Shown piece after piece: positions 1-8,945 of a stretch of DNA of 64,000 nt; within the stretch, counting starts at the first letter, position 1, and each line of letters begins with the position of its first letter. A model generated the notes under the pieces. That model was not told the origin of the DNA. It searched no databases and saw only the letters and a program-made list of their open reading frames with translations. Source of the DNA: Candidatus Kapaibacterium sp. (GTDB lineage: Bacteria; Bacteroidota; Ignavibacteria; Kapaibacteriales; NICIL-2). A program made the position numbers and the translations under genes. The DNA is taken from assembly GCA_026003495.1 (NCBI GenBank), contig BPHK01000001.1, forward strand, positions 496,001-560,000, written 5' to 3'.

Positions 1-1803
1 TACCTCGCGTGGGCTGCCGATCGGGTTCCGAACGTGTACTTTTCCCGCTCGACTGATGGCGGGCGTACGTGGTCAACGCCGAGCATTGTCCACCGCGATA
101 CCAGCCGAGATCAATTCTGGCAGTGGCTTGCACTCGATGGGACAACGGGGGACCTTGCGCTAATGTGGCTCGACAGTCGTGACGATCCCGATAACCGTTA
201 CTCGCGTGTGTACGTTGCCTATTCCAGCGATGGCGGCGATACGTGGTGGGAGCGTCCCGTCAGCGATACCGCGTTCGATATTCGGCGCAACCCCTTCGTT
301 GGTGGAGGTCTTTCGGGGGTGTTTGCCGGTGACTACAATGGCTGTGCCTTCTTCGATGGCACTATCTACCCCTCGAGCGTTGATATGCGGAATGCCGAGC
401 AGAACATCTTCGATAGCGATGTGTACTCTGCGCCCATCGCAGTGCGAGCGCCTGCTCCGGTCCGGAACTTTCGCGCAACAACAGTCGCCGACGATCCCCG
501 ACGTATCGAGCTTTCGTGGCAACCGCCGGTGGAGCGGAGCTTTGGGCAGCCTCTCAACCCGAACGAATATCGGATCATCCTCCTGCGCAACGATTCGCTC
601 ATCGCGACGCTCCCCGGAGGCACTGCTACGTACACGGACCGCGACTTGCCGCCCTACACGGTACATCGCTATACCGCAATCACCGTCGCAGGCAGCGATA
701 GTTCTGCGCCCCGCTGGGCAACGGGGTACGCTGGCGGTGCACGCAAGCCCGCTGGAGCGACGATCCTTGAGGTCTGGAATGCCCGTCAACCGACGCTCGA
801 CGCGACAGCCCGCATTCAACTGCCAGCGCGACGTGCCGATGGGATCACGCCGCTGGTCAATCTTGCGCGCGTTGCACTGCTGCTCGATGGCAGAGAGCAA
901 ACGCTGGCCCCCTTGAGTCCTGGCGACACAGGTTCGATCGTGGATATTCCCTTCGCTGCGCCAGAGCGCGGCTATTGGCGAGTGCAAGTCTGCATCCTCG
1001 ATGCAGAAGGTAATCGAAGCGATACCAGCGCTGCATTTGTCGCATACATCGGGCCGGTGGAGGCACGCTATAGCGATGCCTTCGACGATGCGACGATGCG
1101 ACGGTACCGTGTCGGTGGCAGCTGGGCGCTGACTGATGAGTTTGCGTTTTCTCCTCCCCGCAGCTTGACGGAGTCACCCGGCCGCGTGTATGCGCCGAGC
1201 CAGCGAGATACACTCTTGCTGTTCCCCATCCGCGTCGAGCGCGATACACTGACGATTGCCTTCATGACGGCGGCGCTGGTCGAGGAGCGCGACAGTGCCA
1301 TAGTCGAAGTCAGTACCGATGGCGTCGTCTGGCAGCGGATCCTTTCACTGAATCGGTCGCTCTACCCAGAGTGGAGCGATGGCATCCGCAGTCCGGCTGA
1401 TTGGAAGCTGGCCACTGTGCGTGTTCCGGTGCCGTCGGCGCCGACGGACGTCTTGGTGCGCTTTCGCTTCCGTTCGAACCTCTCCGTTCAAGATGATGGG
1501 TGGTTCATTGATGATCTTGTGATCGAGGGTAGTTCGGAGTTGAGCGTCGAGTCGTCTGCTGCGAGCGTTATGCTTTATCCGAACCCGACGAGTGGGATTG
1601 TCTTTGTGCAGGATGTGCCCGAGGATGCTACTGTCGAGGTCTTCTCGCCGCTGGGAGAGCGCATTGCGCTACCGAACGTCGAGCGTGTTGGCTCTACACG
1701 CATACTCGACTTTGGTACGCTTGCACGAGGGGTGTACACCATTCGTCTTGTTATGCGCAGCAACGTTGAGGTGCTGCGATGTGTTCACCTTGGGCAGTGG
1801 TAG
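1..1803 (+). CDS. T9SS-sorted sialidase-like/BNR-repeat protein (5' truncated by window edge)
   Basis: The frame is open from base 1, so the N-terminus lies outside the window. Two Asp-box-like (BNR) motifs are visible early, STDGGRTW and SSDGGDTW, the signature of sialidase-type beta-propeller blades. A fibronectin-III-like segment follows (about residues 145-240), then an Ig/jelly-roll-like region. The last 80 residues are a type IX secretion sorting tail: YPNPTSG, a short beta region and LARGVYTIRLV. The protein is therefore probably exported and surface-attached or released by the T9SS. The propeller function (glycan binding or hydrolysis) is inferred; no catalytic residues can be assigned from this partial sequence. 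The final 48 bases recur just upstream of nadA. Confidence 0.8.
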   Translation, partial: YLAWAADRVPNVYFSRSTDGGRTWSTPSIVHRDTSRDQFWQWLALDGTTGDLALMWLDSRDDPDNRYSRVYVAYSSDGGDTWWERPVSDTAFDIRRNPFVGGGLSGVFAGDYNGCAFFDGTIYPSSVDMRNAEQNIFDSDVYSAPIAVRAPAPVRNFRATTVADDPRRIELSWQPPVERSFGQPLNPNEYRIILLRNDSLIATLPGGTATYTDRDLPPYTVHRYTAITVAGSDSSAPRWATGYAGGARKPAGATILEVWNARQPTLDATARIQLPARRADGITPLVNLARVALLLDGREQTLAPLSPGDTGSIVDIPFAAPERGYWRVQVCILDAEGNRSDTSAAFVAYIGPVEARYSDAFDDATMRRYRVGGSWALTDEFAFSPPRSLTESPGRVYAPSQRDTLLLFPIRVERDTLTIAFMTAALVEERDSAIVEVSTDGVVWQRILSLNRSLYPEWSDGIRSPADWKLATVRVPVPSAPTDVLVRFRFRSNLSVQDDGWFIDDLVIEGSSELSVESSAASVMLYPNPTSGIVFVQDVPEDATVEVFSPLGERIALPNVERVGSTRILDFGTLARGVYTIRLVMRSNVEVLRCVHLGQW

Positions 1804-1804
1804 C
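1757..1804 (+). repeat. 48-bp direct repeat, copy 1 (3' end of T9SS gene)
   Basis: This 48-base stretch, the end of the sorting tail plus the TAG stop and one base, is identical to 4229-4276. Similarity continues imperfectly upstream of both copies. The two copies bracket the DUF262 gene at a distance of 2472 bp. Confidence 0.9.
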
Positions 1805-2159
1805 AGGAGGAGATGTTGCTGCGCTCGCCGGAATGCTTGGTAGTGCGGCGCAAATCACTGTAATCGAGGAGTTCAAGCCGAACGCGATGATCGTGGAACG
1901 TTGCAGCGTGTGCAGACGGAGGAGTGCAGAAAGAGCTGCGTTTATTTTTGCCTGGGTAGTATCCACCCTGCTTGCACCGTGTGACACTGTTGGCAATCGC
2001 AGTACAAACGATGGTGTACGTTCGGCAGTAAGATGAATTAATCGTGAGGAATCTCTTGTGTGTCTTCTGCAAGCGAGAGATGTACAGCGTCCCCGATGCT
2101 GAACCGGCTGTTCGTTCTCCTCTCCATACGCCTACAATTGTAACGACGACAGACCCAGC
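1805..2159. other. Gene-free stretch before the DUF262 gene
   Basis: About 355 bases with no protein I recognise in any frame. Short open frames exist, but their translations are unlike any family and are rich in Arg, Cys and Ser. It probably holds the promoter of the DUF262 gene and old flanking sequence. I see no convincing hairpin terminator. Confidence 0.5.
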
Positions 2160-3956
2160 ATGGCTACACAGCGATATTCGGTAACGCCGCATCCAATCGA
2201 AACCATTTTGACGTGGGTCAAATCGGGAGAGATCGCCATCCCGGAGATTCAGCGTCCGTTTGTCTGGGATACAAGCAAGGTTCGTAACCTCCTCGATTCT
2301 CTCTACCAGGGCTATCCGGTGGGCTACCTCATTACGTGGCGAAACCCAACGGTCAAGCTCAAGGATGGCACCTTATCAGCGGGCAAACGCATCTTGATCG
2401 ACGGGCAGCAGCGGGTCACTGCGCTCATGGCAGCGCTTCTCGGTCGTGAAGTGCTAACGAAAGACTACGAAACAGTCCGCATCCGGATTGCCTTCCACCC
2501 ACAAGAAGAGCGCTTCGAAGTCTCCAATCCTGCCATTCGCAAGGATGTTGCTTGGCTGCCAGACATCGCTGAAGTGTTCGAGCCAACTACAAGTCTTTTC
2601 CAGCTCGTCAGCGACTACTGCGCGAAGAATCCGGGAGTGTCGCAGGACGCCGTCTTTACCACCATTGAAAAACTCCGCAAGATTATCAACAACCATGTTG
2701 GAGTTATCGAGCTTGCCGGGGACCTCGATATCGAGACCGTCACCGAAATCTTTATCCGCGTAAACTCGGCTGGCATGGAGCTTTCCCAAGCAGACTTTGC
2801 CATGTCCAAAATCGCGGTCAATGAGACCTACGGTGGCAATCTCCTTCGCAGGGCGATTGACTACTTCTGCCATCTCGCCGTTGCGCCTGAGTTTCTGGAG
2901 ACCATCGAAAAAAATGACAAAGAATTCGCGTCCTCTGAGTTTTTCCACCAGATGCGGTGGCTCAGAGATGTCAACGACGACCTCTACGATCCAACCTACA
3001 CCGACATGCTGCGTGTGGCATTTACATCGGAGTTCAAGCGCGGCAGGCTGCAAGACTTGGTGGCGCTGCTATCGGGCCGGAATTTCGAGACCAAGGAGTA
3101 TGAGGAAGCGATCGCTGAAGAATCCTTCCGCCGTCTCAAAAAGGGCATCCTCGCCTTCATCAACCAGACGCACTTTGAGCGGTTCACCATGATTCTCCGC
3201 TCGGCCGGCTTCGTAACGAGCGACGTAATTGGTGGTCACAACGCGATCAACTTCGCCTATATCCTCTACCTGCGTGGACGAGCCGAAGGGATGCCACCGG
3301 CTGATCTTGAACGGCTTGTACGGCGCTGGTACGCCATGTCAGTGTTGCGCGGGCGTTATACCAGCAGCCCTGATTCGGCCTTCGACTTCGATATCCGTCA
3401 AATCGAGGAGCGAGGCCTGGCCAGCTATTGCGAATCGGTCATCGAAAATGAACTTCCTGATAGCTTCTGGACTGGGATGCTTCCGCAGCTGATGGATACT
3501 TCATCTGCCCAGAGCCCGTACTTCCTCGCGTATCAGGCTGCGCAGGTGAAGCTCGGCGACAAAGGGTTTCTGTCGCGTGATATTACCGTGCGCGACCTGC
3601 TGATGAATCGCAGCGATGTGCATCACGTCTATCCGAAGAACTATTTGAAGGCGCAGGGCTTTTCCCGCGGGCGGTACAATCAGATCGCCAACTTCGTGCT
3701 CGCGCAAAGTGAAATCAATATCGCCATTGGTGACAAGCCGCCGCAGCGGTACTTCGAAGAGCTCGTCGAGCAATGTAGCGGTGGCAAGAAAAAGTACGGT
3801 GGTATCACTGACATGTCAGAACTCAGGGCAAATCTGCGCATGCACTCTCTGCCCGAATCGTTGCTCGACGGGGAGATCCCGCCATACTACGAATTTTTGG
3901 AAAGACGTCGGTCCCTTATGGCACAGAAGATCAAAACGTGGTTTGAATCACTGTGA
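2160..3956 (+). CDS. DUF262-DUF1524 (GmrSD-like) protein, putative defence nuclease
   Basis: 598 aa. The N-terminal DUF262 (ParB/GmrS-like) domain shows [11 protein letters not shown] and the hallmark DGQQR at residues 81-85, which belongs to the nucleotide-hydrolysing site. The C-terminal DUF1524 domain carries an HNH-type motif, HHVYPKNYL near residue 487, followed by an N-rich helix. Together these resemble single-chain GmrSD/BrxU/SspE-type enzymes, which cut modified phage DNA using an NTPase-like DUF262 and an HNH nuclease. The gene stands alone with no methyltransferase or partner and lies between direct repeats, which suggests acquisition as a cargo gene. The family call is firm. A defence role is likely from the family but not shown here. 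ATG 2160 is the first start in a long open frame. Confidence 0.85.
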   Translation: MATQRYSVTPHPIETILTWVKSGEIAIPEIQRPFVWDTSKVRNLLDSLYQGYPVGYLITWRNPTVKLKDGTLSAGKRILIDGQQRVTALMAALLGREVLTKDYETVRIRIAFHPQEERFEVSNPAIRKDVAWLPDIAEVFEPTTSLFQLVSDYCAKNPGVSQDAVFTTIEKLRKIINNHVGVIELAGDLDIETVTEIFIRVNSAGMELSQADFAMSKIAVNETYGGNLLRRAIDYFCHLAVAPEFLETIEKNDKEFASSEFFHQMRWLRDVNDDLYDPTYTDMLRVAFTSEFKRGRLQDLVALLSGRNFETKEYEEAIAEESFRRLKKGILAFINQTHFERFTMILRSAGFVTSDVIGGHNAINFAYILYLRGRAEGMPPADLERLVRRWYAMSVLRGRYTSSPDSAFDFDIRQIEERGLASYCESVIENELPDSFWTGMLPQLMDTSSAQSPYFLAYQAAQVKLGDKGFLSRDITVRDLLMNRSDVHHVYPKNYLKAQGFSRGRYNQIANFVLAQSEINIAIGDKPPQRYFEELVEQCSGGKKKYGGITDMSELRANLRMHSLPESLLDGEIPPYYEFLERRRSLMAQKIKTWFESL

Positions 3957-4171
3957 TGAGTACACGAAAGCCCCTTCCACACGGAATATCCTGTTGCAGT
4001 GAACGGCATGCTGCCGCACATCCACCGCAAACCCATATCAACCCTGGCAACTCCGGTTATGGGAAGACGCGCAATGCCTGAACTTGAGAATCCTAACCGC
4101 ACGTCACTTAGCAGTCAGGTAAGCACCACTACTCGACTCGCACCGCCAACGCGCGATACCCAGCACCACAC

Positions 4172-4275
4172 GCTTGCTTGACATTCGCACGCTCGCACGA
4201 GGTGCGGGCTACGTTCGTCTTGTCACGTGCAGCAACGTTGAGGTGCTGCGATGTGTTCACCTTGGGCAGTGGTAG
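4172..4275 (+). pseudogene. Orphan C-terminal T9SS tail fragment
   Basis: Read in the frame ending at TAG 4273-4275, this stretch encodes a second copy of the sorting tail of the gene at 1-1803: LDIRTLARGAGYVRLVT, then [14 protein letters not shown] and stop. The last 48 bases are identical, while the preceding part has diverged. No upstream coding region is attached. It lies two bases before the nadA start, so it is either the remnant of a tandem paralogue or the scar of the event that placed the DUF262 gene here. Confidence 0.7.
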
Positions 4276-4276
4276 C
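4229..4276 (+). repeat. 48-bp direct repeat, copy 2 (upstream of nadA)
   Basis: Identical to 1757-1804. The in-frame TAG ends at 4275 and the nadA ATG follows at 4278. Copy 2 therefore preserves what looks like the original T9SS-gene/nadA junction. Confidence 0.9.
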
Positions 4277-4277
4277 C

Positions 4278-5255
4278 ATGGAAGAGCGTACCGAGCTTGT
4301 TACGACGCTTGGTGATGAAGAGCTCATCGCCGAGATTGCCCGCCTCAAGCGCGAGAAGAATGCGGTAATCTTGGCGCACTACTACCAGTACTCGGAAATC
4401 CAGGATTTAGCCGACTTCATCGGCGATAGCCTCGAACTCTCCCGCCGAGCGCAGGAAACGACCGCCGACGTGATTGTCTTCTGCGGCGTCCACTTCATGG
4501 CAGAGACGGCGAAAATTCTCAACCCCAGCAAACGAGTGCTCATCCCAGACGTCAATGCAGGATGCTCGCTCGCCGAGAGTGCTCCAGCCGAAGAATATCG
4601 CCGAGTGCGCGAGGAACTCCGCCAACAGTACCCCAACCATGTTGCGATAACCTACATCAACTGCAGCGCAGAAGTCAAAGCACTCAGCGACATCATCTGC
4701 ACAAGCAGCAACGCCGAGCGTATCATCCGCAGTGTGCCGGACGATGTGCCAATCCTCTTTGCTCCTGATCGCAACTTAGGCAAATACCTGCAACGGAAGA
4801 CCGGCCGGCCGATGATTCTCTGGAATGGTACGTGCATCGTCCACCAAAGCTTCAGTATTCGCCGCATCGAAGAGCAACTTGCCGAGCATCCCGACGCCGA
4901 ACTCATCGCCCATCCAGAATGCGAGGATGTCGTCCTCGAGCGTGCGGACTTTATTGGCTCGACCAGCGCTCTGCTCCGCTATGTCGCCACCTCGCCGCGG
5001 CAGACGTTCATCGTCGCCACTGAGCCGGGGATCATCCACCAAATGGAAAAGGCAGCGCCATCGAAGCGGCTGATTGCCGCACTCCCAGAGCAAGAAGGCT
5101 GCCGGTGCAGCGAGTGCCCCTACATGAAGCTCAACACGCTCGAAAAGCTCTATCGCTGCCTCCTGACCGGGGAACCGGAAGTGCAGCTCGATCCCGACCT
5201 CATCGAGCGCGCCCGACGTCCACTGGAGCGTATGCTGGAGCTCTCGAAGCCCTGA
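4278..5255 (+). CDS. nadA: Quinolinate synthase NadA
   Basis: Condenses iminoaspartate with dihydroxyacetone phosphate to make quinolinate, the first committed intermediate of de novo NAD synthesis. From ATG 4278 it is 325 aa, typical for the shorter NadA form. Characteristic motifs are [48 protein letters not shown] and [13 protein letters not shown]. The likely 4Fe-4S ligands are Cys96, Cys186 and Cys280. An upstream in-frame start at 4251 would add nine residues that are only translated repeat sequence, so 4278 is preferred. No nadB or nadC is in the window. Confidence 0.96.
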   Translation: MEERTELVTTLGDEELIAEIARLKREKNAVILAHYYQYSEIQDLADFIGDSLELSRRAQETTADVIVFCGVHFMAETAKILNPSKRVLIPDVNAGCSLAESAPAEEYRRVREELRQQYPNHVAITYINCSAEVKALSDIICTSSNAERIIRSVPDDVPILFAPDRNLGKYLQRKTGRPMILWNGTCIVHQSFSIRRIEEQLAEHPDAELIAHPECEDVVLERADFIGSTSALLRYVATSPRQTFIVATEPGIIHQMEKAAPSKRLIAALPEQEGCRCSECPYMKLNTLEKLYRCLLTGEPEVQLDPDLIERARRPLERMLELSKP

Positions 5256-5444
5256 GCGCTGCGCGTTGGACGCAGAGCAAGCCACGCCAGCATCCGTGAC
5301 CTGCCACGGCTCCGGCTGCCGCATCGCGAAAGGGGAGAGGTGCGCTCTACTTCAACGGTTCCTCCCCACGCGAGCATTCCATGTACATTCTCCCTGCGTT
5401 TCCTACGTGATTCGCATCGTTGCCGGCATTTGCCTCTAGGGCAG

Positions 5445-5517
5445 TGGGACCTGGGGGATTCGAACCCCCAACCAACGGATTATGAGTCCGCTGCTCTGAC
5501 CGTTGAGCTAAGGTCCC
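5445..5517 (-). tRNA. tRNA with CAU anticodon, probably elongator tRNA-Met
   Basis: A 73-nt cloverleaf on the minus strand. The acceptor stem GGGACCT/AGGTCCC pairs over 7 bp, the D-stem is GCTC/GAGC, the anticodon loop CTCATAA gives CAU, and the T-arm GGGGG-TTCGAAT-CCCCC is perfect. The discriminator is A and no CCA is encoded. The G1-C72 pair argues against initiator tRNA, which normally has a mismatch there. CAU could instead be tRNA-Ile2 with a lysidine-modified wobble base. Confidence 0.93.
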
Positions 5518-5534
5518 ATCCAGCGATTGGCCTG

Positions 5535-6302
5535 CTACTCGCTGCGGAACAGACCGATGAACACACCAAAACCCACAACAAAGCCACGTGCGGTAAGGCC
5601 CGATGGGACGTTGTTGACCGTCGTGATGCCGTTTTCTTGCCAGGTGCCCATCGCGCTGACGCTGTAGCCTCCCCATGCACGAACTGCTGCGTACCCACTG
5701 ACCGCATACTCGACAGCAAGTGTCGGGCGCACCAGCCAGAACGGTGCCGCAAGCGTACTGGTGACAGCCCGCCCTAAGTTACCGTTGGCGTTGGGCCAGT
5801 CGGCGCTGCTTGGGCCGCTGGTATGCTCGAACTGGAGCGTCCCTCGGCCGAGATATACCCCAGGCGCCACAATGAGCCCTCGCAGGAGAGGGAAGGCGTA
5901 GTCAAGTTGCAGCGCTGCGCTCGAAAGCGAGAGTGCAGCTCGATACTGGCTGCCTCCCATGCTTTCCGTGTGCGTTTGCGAGCCGCTGAGTGCCTCGAAT
6001 CCAACCCGGAGGTTGCCAACCAAGCTCAACGTCAGAAATGCATTGATGCCGCTGGTGAAAATGGGTGCCGTGTAGTCGCCGTGCATCGCGTACGGCTTGA
6101 CAAGATTGGTGCTAATATCCTTGGCAGGGTAGAACCAAAAACCGCCGACGTACCCTGCACCGATGCCGAAGTATGCCGAGCTGGATTGTTTATCCTGCAG
6201 CTCCTCGAACGTGATTTCACCGAGCTGGTCGCCGCCCTGCTGAGCCAGGACCGATCCAGCAAGGAAAAAGCCAATGGCAGTCGCCGCCAGAAGATGTCGC
6301 AT
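5535..6302 (-). CDS. Outer-membrane beta-barrel-like protein
   Basis: 255 aa from ATG 6302, chosen because it opens a clean signal peptide, MRHLLAATAIGFFLAGSVLAQ. The mature part alternates aromatic, small and polar residues with repeated Gly-rich turns (FGIGAGYVGGFWFYP, LQLDYAFPLL, VEYAVSGYAAVRAWGGY) and ends in IGLFRSE, typical of a small beta-barrel of about eight to ten strands. It is probably an outer-membrane protein of the PorT/OMP_b-brl type, substrate unknown. It lies 37 bp downstream of the methyltransferase gene, with its own TAGTTTTG box at 6342-6335. Confidence 0.65.
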   Translation of the reverse strand: MRHLLAATAIGFFLAGSVLAQQGGDQLGEITFEELQDKQSSSAYFGIGAGYVGGFWFYPAKDISTNLVKPYAMHGDYTAPIFTSGINAFLTLSLVGNLRVGFEALSGSQTHTESMGGSQYRAALSLSSAALQLDYAFPLLRGLIVAPGVYLGRGTLQFEHTSGPSSADWPNANGNLGRAVTSTLAAPFWLVRPTLAVEYAVSGYAAVRAWGGYSVSAMGTWQENGITTVNNVPSGLTARGFVVGFGVFIGLFRSE

Positions 6303-6334
6303 GATGTCTTCACTGCAAGTGTGAGTTGATACCA

Positions 6335-6342
6335 CAAAACTA
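6335..6342 (-). promoter_or_regulatory. Bacteroidota-type -7 box (TAGTTTTG)
   Basis: TAGTTTTG on the minus strand, 32 nt before the ATG of the outer-membrane protein. It matches the TAnnTTTG consensus of the Bacteroidota primary sigma factor. No TTG is seen at the -33 position, and the box overlaps the end of the upstream gene, so confidence is limited. Confidence 0.4.
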
Positions 6343-7533
6343 CGGCGCCACAAGCCGCACAGCCTCGTAGATGAGCAGCTTCAAGTACGCTGTCTCGGGC
6401 ATGGGAGCATAGATCGGATGGCAAGGGGACTGCATTCCCCGTGCGATGAGCCGAATGCGGCACCCAGCGCGCTGCGCCTCGCGGGCGACGACATCAGCGA
6501 GCATCGCCTCGCTGATATGGTGCGAACAGCTTGCTGTCACGAGAATACCGCCATCGCCGAGTAACTGCAGCGCTCGGCGATTGATCTCCGCATAGCCGCG
6601 GAGAGCGCTCGGGATGTGCTGCTTGGTCTTGGCGAACGCGGGCGGATCGAGAATAACCATATCCCACTGCTCCCTTCGAGCAACTGCGGCTTTCAGAAAC
6701 TCAAAGACATCTGCCTGGACGAATCGGCAGCGATCGGCAACACCGTTGAGTGCAGCGTTGCGTTGCGCCAAGGCAAGTGCGGCATCGGAGCTATCAACGC
6801 CGACCACCTCGGTAGCGCCACTCTGAGCGCAGTGCAGCGCAAAGCCGCCCTGGTGCGTGAAGCAATCGAGCACCCGTCGCCCGCGGGCAAAACGCGCAAC
6901 GAGCTCGTAGTTCGCACGCTGATCGAGGTAGAGCCCTGTCTTTTGCCCACCGAGGATGTCCACGTGCATGCGAATGCTCCCAATGGCAAGCTCGATGCGA
7001 TCGGGCACGCTTCCCCAGAGAATCGCTTCCTGCCGTGGCAGCCCTTCTTTCTCACGAAGAACGGAATCATTTTTTGCTACAATTCCGCGTACCGAAGGGA
7101 GCACCTGCCGTATCGCCGAAATGATCAGGGGCGAGCGGCGGTCCATGCCTGCTGAAAGGTACTGCACCGCAACGACATCCCCATAGCGGTCCACGACAAG
7201 GCCAGGGAGGAAATCTGCCTCACCGAACGCAAGCCGGTACACGGTGCTCTCGCCGTAGAACGCGCGTCGGAGTGCCAGCGCACGCTCCAGGCGGGCGACG
7301 AAAAAATCTTCGTTGACTGCGTTATCCCAGAGCAGCAGCCGAACGGCAATCTTGCTTGTTGGGTGGTAGAACCCGATGCCGAGATTGTAGCCATACGACG
7401 TCTCCACGCGGACGAGCGATCCAGCCTCGAGCGAAGGAAGTGGCGGCTCGAGTTCATCGCGGTACACCCACAGATGCCCGTGGCGGATGCGATCGGTGCT
7501 CGCCCGCGCGAAGTCGAAGCACGGGAAGCTCAT
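6340..7533 (-). CDS. rlmI: RlmI-like class I SAM-dependent rRNA (cytosine-C5) methyltransferase
   Basis: 397 aa. An N-terminal PUA-like RNA-binding domain (residues 1-75, GHLWVYRDEL) and a central RlmI-type segment precede a Rossmann methyltransferase fold. SAM motif I is VLDCFTHQGGFALHC, followed by EVVGVDSS. The catalytic-region motif is ILDPPAFAK, and the C-terminal TASCSHHI contains the conserved Cys expected for the 5-methylcytosine mechanism. The family methylates 23S rRNA (C1962 in E. coli). The exact target here is inferred from homology. A second ATG four bases upstream is out of frame. Confidence 0.85.
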   Translation of the reverse strand: MSFPCFDFARASTDRIRHGHLWVYRDELEPPLPSLEAGSLVRVETSYGYNLGIGFYHPTSKIAVRLLLWDNAVNEDFFVARLERALALRRAFYGESTVYRLAFGEADFLPGLVVDRYGDVVAVQYLSAGMDRRSPLIISAIRQVLPSVRGIVAKNDSVLREKEGLPRQEAILWGSVPDRIELAIGSIRMHVDILGGQKTGLYLDQRANYELVARFARGRRVLDCFTHQGGFALHCAQSGATEVVGVDSSDAALALAQRNAALNGVADRCRFVQADVFEFLKAAVARREQWDMVILDPPAFAKTKQHIPSALRGYAEINRRALQLLGDGGILVTASCSHHISEAMLADVVAREAQRAGCRIRLIARGMQSPCHPIYAPMPETAYLKLLIYEAVRLVAP

Positions 7534-7541
7534 TCATGCTG

Positions 7542-7549
7542 CAAAACTA
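7542..7549 (-). promoter_or_regulatory. -7 box (TAGTTTTG) upstream of rlmI-like gene
   Basis: TAGTTTTG on the minus strand, eight bases from the ATG at 7533. It matches TAnnTTTG. The very short distance would give a leader of only a few bases. Confidence 0.45.
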
Positions 7550-7588
7550 CCGGCGCGTGCGATGGAAGGATGGCAAAGCATCCGGCGC

Positions 7589-7966
7589 TTACTTCCCCTG
7601 CCGCACTGAGCGGATGCTGCCAACAGCTGCAAACGCAAGCATCAGTACAACGGCAGCGGTAACGACATGGCCAAACGTTACTGAGCCGGTGAGCATCCGA
7701 CCGAATGCTCCAATGGCTGTTGGAGCAGTCACAGCAAGCAGCGTAACGTTGATACCCAGCGCGATGCTCCGCATACGTCGGCTATCAGAGCTGGATACAG
7801 AGAGCACCGCCAATGCAAATTGCAGCAACCCGCCCACGATCGCCGCAAGGAGGACGGTCAGCGGAACAAACGGTTGCTCTTCGATTGGTGCACGCTCGAG
7901 CCCCGTAAATGCCATTCCCCCAAGGAGCACAAGCAGAAAGCCTCTGGCCAGGTGCGTGCGGATCAT
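7589..7966 (-). CDS. Small four-helix membrane protein, function unknown
   Basis: 125 aa from ATG 7966, which starts just before the first membrane segment; an upstream ATG at 8032 adds 22 polar residues. Four hydrophobic helices are evident: LARGFLLVLLGGMAF, LTVLLAAIVGGLLQFALAVL, IALGINVTLLAVTAP and VVTAAVVLMLAFAAVGSI. The protein ends in a basic RSVRQGK. I recognise no family. It is divergent from the lipoprotein gene starting at 8032. Confidence 0.6.
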   Translation of the reverse strand: MIRTHLARGFLLVLLGGMAFTGLERAPIEEQPFVPLTVLLAAIVGGLLQFALAVLSVSSSDSRRMRSIALGINVTLLAVTAPTAIGAFGRMLTGSVTFGHVVTAAVVLMLAFAAVGSIRSVRQGK

Positions 7967-8031
7967 CGTTCGGGAGTGTTTGGTTTGTGCAGGCGGATGT
8001 GCGATATTTGCATCGGTTGTTGGACGCTTCA

Positions 8032-8535
8032 ATGGGCAAAACTATGAAGACGCTCGGTGCTGTTCTCGCGTTGATGGTCGTGTGGATTGGCTGTAGCGAT
8101 TCCCCAACGGAATATGTCGCGGAAGAATTCACCGTTTCCCAGATTGCACGCCAGCCAGGTTATGCGTGGTTTCTCCAGGAAAAGGACAGCTACCAGCCCG
8201 ATCCTGCGCTTGTTGCGCAGATCCAAGCAAAGCTTGGCACGCTTGATTCCTGCTACCTTTTCGTCAACCCTTCCTGTAGCTGCAACGGAACGCAGAAGCA
8301 CTTCCCGCACTTTGTTCGGTGTATGGAGCTTGCTGGCTTCAGCAGTAGCAAGATTGCGATCATTTCCATGCGTACGGCCTCGACCAAGCATGCCCACATG
8401 GCACGGTTCCACGTGCAGCGATTGCCGACGTTTTTCTTGGTGCTCAGTGGGGGGGGCACTCGCACGATTGAGCCTCCCGATGATCCAAACGCACGAATCG
8501 AGGAGCTTATCGTCCAAGCCTTGAACGGACAATGA
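8032..8535 (+). CDS. Thioredoxin-fold lipoprotein
   Basis: 167 aa from ATG 8032 (a second ATG at 8044 would also give a full signal peptide). The signal sequence ends in the lipobox WIGC, followed by SDSPTEY, so the protein should be lipid-anchored in the envelope. The mature domain has SCYLFVNPSCSCNGTQKHFPHF, where a thioredoxin active site would lie but with a Cys-x-Cys arrangement, and RLPTFFLVL, which resembles the cis-Pro strand of thioredoxin folds. A redox role is inferred. The stop overlaps the next gene as ATGA at 8532-8535, so the two are probably translated together. Confidence 0.65.
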   Translation: MGKTMKTLGAVLALMVVWIGCSDSPTEYVAEEFTVSQIARQPGYAWFLQEKDSYQPDPALVAQIQAKLGTLDSCYLFVNPSCSCNGTQKHFPHFVRCMELAGFSSSKIAIISMRTASTKHAHMARFHVQRLPTFFLVLSGGGTRTIEPPDDPNARIEELIVQALNGQ

Positions 8536-8945
8536 GCATGCAGCAGTACTGGCTCGTCAAGAGCGACCCTGAGGAGTATTCATTTGCCGATTTAGAGCGC
8601 GAGGGCACGACTGCATGGACAGGTGTGCGGAACTACCAAGCGCGCAACTATCTCCGCCAGATGCGGGTCGGCGATCGCGTCGTCGTGTACCATAGTGGCG
8701 ATGAGCGAGCAGCGGTGGGGCTTGCCCGCGTTGCGAAGGCGGCATATCCTGACCCGACGGCAGAAGGGGATTGGGACTGCGTTGATCTTTCCTTTGAGCG
8801 CTGGTTCGGCCGCCCTGTATCGCTTGCGACGATCAAAGCGACACCAGCGCTTGGCTCGATGATGTTGCTTAGGCAAGCGCGCCTGTCGGTTATGCCTCTG
8901 ACGGCGGAAGAGTATCGAGCGTTGCTCGATCTGGCCAAGGGGTAG
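8532..8945 (+). CDS. EVE-domain protein
   Basis: 137 aa, covering one EVE domain (PUA-like fold) from end to end. Diagnostic pieces are YWLVKSDPEEYSF, TAWTGVRNYQARNYLR, GDRVVVYHSG and AVGLARV. EVE proteins bind modified bases in nucleic acids. Bacterial members include thymocyte-nuclear-protein-1-like housekeeping proteins. The start overlaps the upstream stop; an internal ATG at 8538 is equally possible. The last 56 bases overlap the convergent ABC transporter gene. Confidence 0.9.
   Translation: MSMQQYWLVKSDPEEYSFADLEREGTTAWTGVRNYQARNYLRQMRVGDRVVVYHSGDERAAVGLARVAKAAYPDPTAEGDWDCVDLSFERWFGRPVSLATIKATPALGSMMLLRQARLSVMPLTAEEYRALLDLAKG

Noticed and set aside
1779-2036. 85-codon frame starting inside the T9SS tail repeat
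   Set aside because: It starts within the 48-bp repeat in a different frame. The same MCSPWAVVA start also precedes nadA, where the real start is 4278, so it is a by-product of the repeat.
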